A stretch of DNA of 28,556 nucleotides from a virus. Shown one piece after another: positions 13,421 through 18,246 of this stretch (the first letter of the stretch is position 1; the number at the start of each line of letters is the position of its first letter). The notes below the pieces were generated by a model that saw only the letters and a program-made list of their open reading frames with translations, ran no database searches and was not told the origin of the DNA. The stretch spans positions 1-28,556 of the IMG/VR virus record IMGVR_UViG_3300032132_000035; one strand, 5' to 3'. The position numbers were made by a program, and so were the translations under genes.

Positions 13421-13649
13421 TTACTTCACCTGGTACATCTTCGCCACAATCCACGCAAATTTGAGATACAACACATCCATCTTCCGTTAAAGCAAAAGCA
13501 AGTATTTGTTTGTGATGACATTTGATTTTGGGTTTTTCTGGCGGTGTTTCTGGTCCGTTTGCTTCTTCCCATATATAAATATGCTTTTTGCCGTGTTGCT
13601 TTTTAAATTCATCCGCGCTCAATATGGTAGCATCTTCTTCCATATCCAT
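13413..13649 (-). CDS. small putative zinc-binding protein
   Basis: ATG 13649 gives 78 residues; a TTG just upstream is possible. Features are an acidic N-terminus (MDMEEDATILSADEFKKQHG), a Pro-rich stretch (GPETPPEKPKIK), then CHHK and CVDCG, which together could bind one zinc. It overlaps the next gene by 8 bases. Several zinc-knuckle-type small proteins lie in this early region; this is one of them. Function unknown. Confidence 0.68.
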   Translation of the reverse strand: MDMEEDATILSADEFKKQHGKKHIYIWEEANGPETPPEKPKIKCHHKQILAFALTEDGCVVSQICVDCGEDVPGEVIG

Positions 13650-13665
13650 CAACTATGCTTTTACT

Positions 13666-13938
13666 CTACCCATTTTTTAAAATTCTTGATTCATTATTTC
13701 TGTCTATATTGAAGGCATCTGTTTTGGCAAGTATTTTGTAAATCTTTTTTGCCATTTTAACACACTCGCCACTACCACTTATTTTGTATTTTCTGTGACC
13801 AATACTTTCAATCTTTTTTCTCGTTTCGTATTTACCTTTCGCCTGTTCTTCCCACTTGTGACAATCCGCAACAATAAAAAGACCGACATCTTTTAAAATG
13901 GTAAGTATTTCCAATTCTATTTGATTCATTTTATCCAT
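13666..13938 (-). CDS. hypothetical small protein
   Basis: The 90-residue product MDKMNQIELEILTILKDVGL... is soluble, helical, basic and has two isolated Cys (ADCHKW, GECVKM). The start overlaps the upstream stop as TAATG. I recognise no family; a small DNA- or host-protein-binding factor is possible. Confidence 0.7.
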   Translation of the reverse strand: MDKMNQIELEILTILKDVGLFIVADCHKWEEQAKGKYETRKKIESIGHRKYKISGSGECVKMAKKIYKILAKTDAFNIDRNNESRILKNG

Positions 13939-14573
13939 TATTTACACCAATAGCGATTGTAAATATTGTTAAATTGAAGCGCATTTTCATTTCGATTGAT
14001 GTCAATTCCAACTCCGCAGATTCTTAACTCAAACCACGATACATTTATACTTTTATTTCTCCCTAAATCAAGGTCAATCACGACGTAATCCATGAAATAT
14101 AGAGCAAATCTAAATTTTTGAATTGTTGCACCTTTTTTAAATAGTGTGTTTTTAAATATCTTTTTCATTTTATTATTCCTCTTTAATGAAACCGCCTTGA
14201 CCGAAGATTCGGCAATAGGCGAGGAATTTGCCTCAAGACGGTTATATTTTGTTATTCCTCTTTGCATTTGGTTATTTACTTCTGCTTTGGCAATCGCCTT
14301 TTCACATACTTTTGTAAGATGCTTATTATACTCATATTCTGAAAGACTTATCCATTTGTGTACTTCCTTCAACGCTTCAAGCATATCCGGTGCAGATGCG
14401 ATTAGATTTGAATTGGCTCTTGTTTCTGATTTATCAAAAGCACCATCTTCCCAAACCTTTTTATCTTCATTCCTTTTATCTTGACTATGAATTCCCGCAA
14501 TAAACACATCGCCACTTTTGATATGAATACCGATTGTTTCAGTTACTTCCCATTTACCTGATGTATGTTTCAT
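13938..14573 (-). CDS. first early gene: probable fusion of two small proteins across a leader-like segment
   Basis: ATG 14573, behind AAAGAGGAATAACAAA, opens 211 residues. Residues 1 to about 100 (MKHTSGKWEVTETIGIHIKS, then NSNLIASAPDMLEALKEV and KAIAKAE) look like a widespread small phage protein family with ANARLIAAAPDLLEAL-type sequence, which normally stops shortly after AIAKAE. Here the frame continues through leader-like sequence (a stem at 14190-14243 and two more copies of the ribosome-site element) into a second domain beginning MKKIFKNTLFKKGATIQKFR at ATG 14168. That ATG has its own AAAGAGGAATAATAAA. The second part is beta-rich (YVVIDLDLGRNKSINVSWFE). Either one fused protein, or two products with the second from the internal start. 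An extension to 14690 is rejected because it would run through the structured leader. Confidence 0.7.
   Translation of the reverse strand: MKHTSGKWEVTETIGIHIKSGDVFIAGIHSQDKRNEDKKVWEDGAFDKSETRANSNLIASAPDMLEALKEVHKWISLSEYEYNKHLTKVCEKAIAKAEVNNQMQRGITKYNRLEANSSPIAESSVKAVSLKRNNKMKKIFKNTLFKKGATIQKFRFALYFMDYVVIDLDLGRNKSINVSWFELRICGVGIDINRNENALQFNNIYNRYWCK
14168..14183 (-). promoter_or_regulatory. internal ribosome site and start for the second early product
   Basis: AAAGAGGAATAATAAA lies directly before ATG 14168, nearly identical to the site before ATG 14573. A third copy without a usable start lies at about 14247-14264 and a fourth before ATG 13167. Translation from 14168 would yield a 76-residue protein in frame with the upstream gene. 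Confidence 0.55.
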
Positions 14574-14597
14574 TTTGTTATTCCTCTTTAAAATGAT

Positions 14598-14689
14598 ACC
14601 GGGACAAGAATCGGTGCTTAAATCGATCACAGGCTTTTGCCCGTTGTGAGAATGTCCCGGTGAAATGTTTGATTGTATCGACTTAAGCA
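14598..14689 (-). promoter_or_regulatory. 5' leader with interleaved inverted repeats (pseudoknot or switch)
   Basis: Two inverted repeats alternate in the leader of the first early gene. GCTTAAGTCGAT (minus strand, 14688-14677) pairs with ATCGATTTAAGC (14627-14616) over 12 bp, with one G.U and one extra flanking pair. ACCGGGACA (14661-14653) pairs perfectly with TGTCCCGGT (14606-14598) over 9 bp. The order is A, B, A', B', so both can form only as a pseudoknot, or alternate as a switch. The single mismatch is a wobble only in minus-strand RNA, which favours an RNA element. It ends 9 bases before the AAAGAGGAATAAC ribosome site. Confidence 0.72.
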
Positions 14690-14760
14690 TACAAGAATAT
14701 AAACAAAAAAAGTTATAGTATGGTGATTTTTTTTATTTCCCATATTAATCCAATCTGTAC
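14690..14760 (-). promoter_or_regulatory. candidate early promoter region
   Basis: Upstream of the structured leader the minus strand has a T-rich tract with TATATT (within TTTGTTTATATTCTTG) and TATAAC. Either could serve as a -10 element placing transcription start close to the first base of the leader structure (about 14690). No convincing -35 hexamer is seen. The call rests mostly on position: it lies between the terminator of the preceding unit and the first gene of the next. Confidence 0.4.
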
Positions 14761-14786
14761 GAAGGCACACACATACCCAATATAAA

Positions 14787-14823
14787 CAAAAAACCCCCGT
14801 ATTCGGCGAATATGAGGGTTTTA
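14787..14823 (-). terminator. rho-independent terminator at the end of the right-arm operon
   Basis: On the minus strand, 22 bases after the last gene stop, CCCTC-a-TATTC pairs with GAATA-c-GGGGG around a GCC loop, followed at once by TTTTTTG. AAAA before the stem can extend it with the U-tract. This is the only standard terminator I find in the window, and it divides the end of the circular transcription unit from its beginning. Confidence 0.85.
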
Positions 14824-14844
14824 GAGGTATTCTGGCGTGGTAGG

Positions 14845-15147
14845 CTATTGTTTACTATTAATTCTGCCTTTCAAATATGAGAGGTCATCGGTCACATCAT
14901 TTAATTCTTTAACAATATCTTCGCGGTGTCTTGCGGAAGTTTCATCGGATCGATTCCATCTTTCAATCAGTTTTATTACAATGCCTTCCACGTTTTCGAT
15001 TGTTGCTTCCATTTTGGCAATGGCTTGGCGTATCTGATCCAAGTCATCGGTTTGGTCTTTTTGGCTTTTGATTAAACTTGTAATCATATAAGCAAACAAT
15101 GAACAAATAAGTCCGATTGCGCCATATTCGGCATAAATTTTCATCAT
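14845..15147 (-). CDS. membrane-anchored coiled-coil protein (last gene of operon)
   Basis: The 100-residue product has an N-terminal membrane helix (about residues 6-24, AEYGAIGLICSLFAYMITSL) and then a charged coiled coil (DQIRQAIAKMEATIENVEGI, RHREDIVKELNDVTDDLSYL). The layout is like XhlA/Rz-type lysis accessories and the three other TM/coiled-coil genes just upstream. Overlap with its neighbour is ATGA. A terminator follows. Confidence 0.75.
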   Translation of the reverse strand: MMKIYAEYGAIGLICSLFAYMITSLIKSQKDQTDDLDQIRQAIAKMEATIENVEGIVIKLIERWNRSDETSARHREDIVKELNDVTDDLSYLKGRINSKQ

Positions 15148-15410
15148 GGCTTGTCTCTCAATCTATCTAATTCTTTTTCGAGATATTTAATTCGTTCGAA
15201 TTGTATATGGTCCGAACTAATTGGTCTGTCTTGCAGCGAAAGAAGTGATTCGACGTTTTTATTTAGCATTTGTATTTCTTTTTCTACAAAAGATAAGCGA
15301 CTGTCTAACTGCGAATAAATCCAGATCAAACTTGAAATCCCAACAACCGCCTGGATTAACATTGGTAATGATATATTTAATGAACTTTTATCTGAAATCG
15401 GTTCGCTCAA
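15144..15410 (-). CDS. membrane-anchored coiled-coil protein
   Basis: TTG 15410 (TTGA overlap) gives 88 residues: a short polar start (MSEPISDKSSLNISL), one membrane helix (PMLIQAVVGISSLIWIYSQL), then a coiled coil (RLSFVEKEIQMLNKNVESLL, IKYLEKELDRLRDK). The N-terminal pattern I-S-D/N-x-x-S-L-x-I-S is shared with the gene at 15407-15700, so the two are probably paralogues. Confidence 0.74.
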   Translation of the reverse strand: MSEPISDKSSLNISLPMLIQAVVGISSLIWIYSQLDSRLSFVEKEIQMLNKNVESLLSLQDRPISSDHIQFERIKYLEKELDRLRDKP

Positions 15411-15700
15411 GGCTTTTTAAGTCCCATTTTTTGCAAAAGGCTTCGTTGCGCTTGTACTTCTACTTTCAATTCTTCGTTGTGATGTTCCAATTCTAAAATG
15501 TGTTCGGCTTCCATATCCGCCATTTTGGAGTTTAATACGGTGACTTCTGTATGTATTTCTGAAATCGTGCGCTCCATATCGCTCATTTTCGAGGTTGTTT
15601 GGTAATATGTTCCCACGACAACGGCAGTCACTACCAAGATTTTAAGCAAAAACGATATTGAAATCTGCAAAGATAATTGGTCATTGATCGTTTTGCTCAT
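15407..15700 (-). CDS. membrane-anchored coiled-coil protein
   Basis: The 97-residue product repeats the architecture of its downstream neighbour: MSKTINDQLSLQISISFLLK, a membrane helix (ILVVTAVVVGTYYQ), then heptads (MSDMERTISEIHTEVTVLNS, LELEHHNEELKVEVQAQRSL). ATGA overlaps at start and TTGA at end show tight coupling. The likely topology is N-in, with the coiled coil in the periplasm or cytoplasm; this cannot be fixed from sequence alone. No lipobox is present. Confidence 0.74.
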   Translation of the reverse strand: MSKTINDQLSLQISISFLLKILVVTAVVVGTYYQTTSKMSDMERTISEIHTEVTVLNSKMADMEAEHILELEHHNEELKVEVQAQRSLLQKMGLKKP

Positions 15701-15906
15701 CTTCTATTATTAAAGGTGTCTTGTTCCGGCTCATCTTGTATTGGGTATGGCTCACTAATTTCTGTTTCCATTGAATCATTAGGCGCATAATGAACCGGTA
15801 TTCCCAATTTCTGCTCCCATTTCTTTATTGTAGGCTCAAGAGTTCCCCTTGCATCCGCAATCATAATAATAATTGCAACTATGCAATGAAGATAAAAATT
15901 TATCAT
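15697..15906 (-). CDS. small membrane protein
   Basis: ATG 15906 overlaps the stop of the thioredoxin-like gene as ATGA (a TTG four codons upstream is an alternative). The 69 residues start with a hydrophobic helix (MINFYLHCIVAIIIMIADAR) and continue with a polar, acidic, Pro-rich tail (NDSMETEISEPYPIQDEPEQ). This could be a signal-anchored periplasmic tail. No family recognised. Confidence 0.7.
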   Translation of the reverse strand: MINFYLHCIVAIIIMIADARGTLEPTIKKWEQKLGIPVHYAPNDSMETEISEPYPIQDEPEQDTFNNRR

Positions 15907-16274
15907 CGTGAGTGCCAATTAATAGCTTTTATAACATCATCTCTTGTTAGTTCTAAATTACCATCAAAATCTGCTTTCCACATCTTTACTTTCTTGCCGT
16001 TTTTAAACAAAACTACACTTGGAAAATTTCTCAATCTTAATTTTCTAACAACTTGAGGAACTTTTTTTGAAGGTAATATCATCATTTGTGTTCCCATGTG
16101 CGCACTATCACCATCTACAATAAACTTTCCTTGATAAAAATTCTGTTTATTATCATCGGACCATTCAGAGGTAAACCGTACTAAATGCATCCCCGAAAAA
16201 ATTGCTCCGTAGAAATTGTCATCGTTCACGACTTGTTGTCCAAAAGCTAATGTTAGTAATAATAACCACCTCAT
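15903..16274 (-). CDS. secreted thioredoxin-fold protein lacking the CxxC site
   Basis: The 123-residue protein has a short signal peptide (MRWLLLLTLAFGQQ) and a thioredoxin-like body. HLVRFTSEWSDDNK occupies the place of the strand-WCGPCK segment: both active-site Cys are replaced (WSDDNK, about residues 38-43). The cis-proline segment is intact (LRNFPSVVLFKNGKK, P85), with a final helix (TRDDVIKAINWH). Without cysteines it cannot act as a thiol oxidoreductase; it may bind or chaperone peptides or interfere with host exported proteins. It is coupled by 4-base overlaps to genes on both sides. A phage-encoded exported thioredoxin fold is uncommon. Confidence 0.82.
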   Translation of the reverse strand: MRWLLLLTLAFGQQVVNDDNFYGAIFSGMHLVRFTSEWSDDNKQNFYQGKFIVDGDSAHMGTQMMILPSKKVPQVVRKLRLRNFPSVVLFKNGKKVKMWKADFDGNLELTRDDVIKAINWHSR

Positions 16275-16609
16275 TGTACTGCAATCCTTAAATTAATAAC
16301 TTGTTGAGTTAGTTCTTTAACTTCCTCTTGAAGACCTTCAATAATCTCATAAATATCATCTTGATTTTCTTGAAGGTTGCCCACTTGAGATTTATATTGT
16401 TCGTACGAAGCTGGGTGGTTATAGCCTTGCGGTTTGCTTGGATATTCGCTCTCATATAAAGATTCTAAAGATGGTAATTCTTTGGCTTCTTGAATATCGG
16501 CTTGTAGCATATACCACATCCCTACAAGTGAAGCAATTCCCATTCCTGCCCCAATCATTGTTTGAATTGAAAGAGTAAATTTTGTGTTTTGTGACAATTC
16601 TTTAGACAT
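16271..16609 (-). CDS. membrane protein with C-terminal coiled coil
   Basis: ATG 16609 behind GGAGATAAAAAACTA gives 112 residues (MSKELSQNTKFTLSIQTMIG...). A membrane helix (IGAGMGIASLVGMWYML) is followed by a polar linker with PSKPQGYNHPASYEQYKS and a long helix (QENQDDIYEIIEGLQEEVKE). The N-terminus (TKFTLSIQTMI) resembles the SLxIS segment of the coiled-coil genes further on. The ribosome site overlaps the stop codon of the HMA gene. Confidence 0.75.
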   Translation of the reverse strand: MSKELSQNTKFTLSIQTMIGAGMGIASLVGMWYMLQADIQEAKELPSLESLYESEYPSKPQGYNHPASYEQYKSQVGNLQENQDDIYEIIEGLQEEVKELTQQVINLRIAVQ

Positions 16610-16616
16610 TAGTTTT

Positions 16617-16931
16617 TTATCTCCAAACTTCCTTCCCATTTAAAAATACTTTATCCACATCATATCCGGTGTTTTTTATTAATTCTACTGCCTGTTTTAA
16701 ATGAAGATCAGATTTATAAGTTTTATTAATAGCGACCTTTACCGTTTGATTTTTAATGTTTATTAACACGTCTTTTTCATTTGTAAACGGCAGCTTCCCG
16801 ATCCCCTTGTTTAATCCATGAGCGCAAAAACTACAAACCAAACCCTTGACCTTGAATGTTAGCGTGTCAGCTTGACCAGACAAAGCACCAATCATTAATA
16901 AGATTAAAAATATCGTATATAATTTCTTCAA
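16617..16931 (-). CDS. secreted heavy-metal-associated (HMA) domain protein
   Basis: A TTG at 16931 (TTGA overlap, AGGA ahead) gives 104 residues: a signal peptide (MKKLYTIFLILLMIGALSGQ) and one ferredoxin-like HMA domain. The metal site is KGLVCSFCAHGLNK (C33, C36), the usual GMxCxxC position with Leu-Val in place of Met-x, followed by strand/helix elements (DVLINIKNQTVKVAI, LKQAVELIKNTGYDVDKV). This matches MerP/CopZ-type copper or mercury carriers and exported CxxC proteins. It would act in the periplasm. Such genes are rarely described in phages. Its neighbours are a membrane protein and a thioredoxin-fold protein, as in bacterial metal/thiol modules. Confidence 0.83.
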   Translation of the reverse strand: MKKLYTIFLILLMIGALSGQADTLTFKVKGLVCSFCAHGLNKGIGKLPFTNEKDVLINIKNQTVKVAINKTYKSDLHLKQAVELIKNTGYDVDKVFLNGKEVWR

Positions 16932-17227
16932 TTCTTTTTCCTATCATTTACTTCAATTGTTCTGCCGTGATTCTCTCCGCGTTCTGTATCTTTTCCGCCA
17001 CGTCTGCCTTCATCGGTCTTTGTGTTGGACCTACTATGTCCACCGCTACGATATTCTAAAGGTCTGAAATAATAATCATATCCGTAAGGATAGAATGGTG
17101 GATACCTATATCCTAATCTGTATGTATCGTGAATAATAATCGGACTCACGGGTTTAGCATCTTTCATTAAAACAGAAATCGTCAATCCTGTAAAGATTCC
17201 GATAATAAAAAACCCGAATGATTTCAT
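16928..17227 (-). CDS. membrane-anchored tyrosine/arginine-rich protein
   Basis: The 99 residues begin with a membrane anchor (MKSFGFFIIGIFTGLTISVL), then a Tyr/Pro-rich segment (YRLGYRYPPFYPYGYDYYFR), then a highly charged Arg/Gly/Glu/Lys tail (GRRGGKDTERGENHGRT). Low complexity suggests a disordered exported domain. The start overlaps the previous stop as TAATG and the end overlaps the HMA gene as TTGA. No family recognised; a surface or cell-envelope role is possible. Confidence 0.72.
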   Translation of the reverse strand: MKSFGFFIIGIFTGLTISVLMKDAKPVSPIIIHDTYRLGYRYPPFYPYGYDYYFRPLEYRSGGHSRSNTKTDEGRRGGKDTERGENHGRTIEVNDRKKN

Positions 17228-18246
17228 TAAAATTCTTCTTCCACCGTTAAAGATACATTAAAAACATTCGGAGCGACTTGTGCCATGTCTAAACTATTAT
17301 TGGCGAACCGGCCAAAGATATGTTCCGACTCCGCATTGTCCCCTTCCGAACTTTTATCGATTGAAAAAATAAAGGGGATGTGATTGCCGTTAGTCTTATT
17401 CCAAACGTCATCCACAAAATTGTCATCGTCTGCAATTATATCATATTCGTCCGGCATAAGATCGGTGGAATTAATAAAGCTGAAATTCATGTCATAAATC
17501 AATCGTCCGCCTTGACTGTCATAACCATTTGAAGCCGTCGTAAACGGCGATTTGGACGTACTCCCCGCCGTTCTGCCGTATGATTTAAGGTTGCTGAATC
17601 GTTGTCCGCCGTGAGATTCTTGCAAGTCATTCAGACGGTTGTAAGAAATCATTCTGGTCACATTCAAATCCGGTGCGTGGGGCATATCGTAATATTCACC
17701 AATTAAGATACATCCAACGAATAGATCAGTTGAACTAAATGTGTTTGAAGAATTGCCTTCAAATTGGATTCCCCAATATCTTAATGCGGATTCGTCAAAT
17801 CTGACAATCGTACTTCCATCTGTTTCCGGTGCAATATGGTTTGTACTAATATCACCATTTACAACGTCGGCAGTATTGCTCATCGCCGTTGCGCTTCCCA
17901 TATTAACTGCTTGAACGTGGCTTTCCGTGTTACTTGCTTTTATTAATACTTTTGCATCCGCCGAAGCCATATTGTGATTTAGAATTGCCACGAACGACTT
18001 TTTAGTTGATGTGCTTTGCGTGTCTATATTAACAAGGACGTGATCCGAGGTTGCCGCGCTTGTATTAAAATCAACTTTATTTAATGGGCGCATATCAAAA
18101 AGTTCCGCTTCCGAGCCTGTTTGCACTCCAATTAGATTTGAGCCTGTAATTACATCAAAGTTTCCATCCTGTCCAAGACCTCTGCTCATCAAGAAATTCA
18201 CTATGTCTGTGTAAAAACGTGGCGTTGATATGTTCATGTTTGCCAT
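17227..18246 (-). CDS. minor tail / virion structural protein
   Basis: The 339-residue protein (MANMNISTPRFYTDIVNFLM...) is soluble and beta-rich, with Asn/Ser/Asp/Gly abundance like virion proteins and segments such as FRYDESALRYWG-type aromatic strands (DESALRYWGIQFEG) and LNVTRMISYNRLNDLQESHG. It directly follows the tail hub-like gene with a one-base overlap, the position of distal tail or baseplate components. I do not identify a catalytic or carbohydrate-binding motif. Confidence 0.72.
   Translation of the reverse strand: MANMNISTPRFYTDIVNFLMSRGLGQDGNFDVITGSNLIGVQTGSEAELFDMRPLNKVDFNTSAATSDHVLVNIDTQSTSTKKSFVAILNHNMASADAKVLIKASNTESHVQAVNMGSATAMSNTADVVNGDISTNHIAPETDGSTIVRFDESALRYWGIQFEGNSSNTFSSTDLFVGCILIGEYYDMPHAPDLNVTRMISYNRLNDLQESHGGQRFSNLKSYGRTAGSTSKSPFTTASNGYDSQGGRLIYDMNFSFINSTDLMPDEYDIIADDDNFVDDVWNKTNGNHIPFIFSIDKSSEGDNAESEHIFGRFANNSLDMAQVAPNVFNVSLTVEEEF

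Noticed and set aside
14574-14690. Extending the first early gene upstream to 14690
   Set aside because: That would translate the structured leader; the strong ribosome site is directly before ATG 14573.
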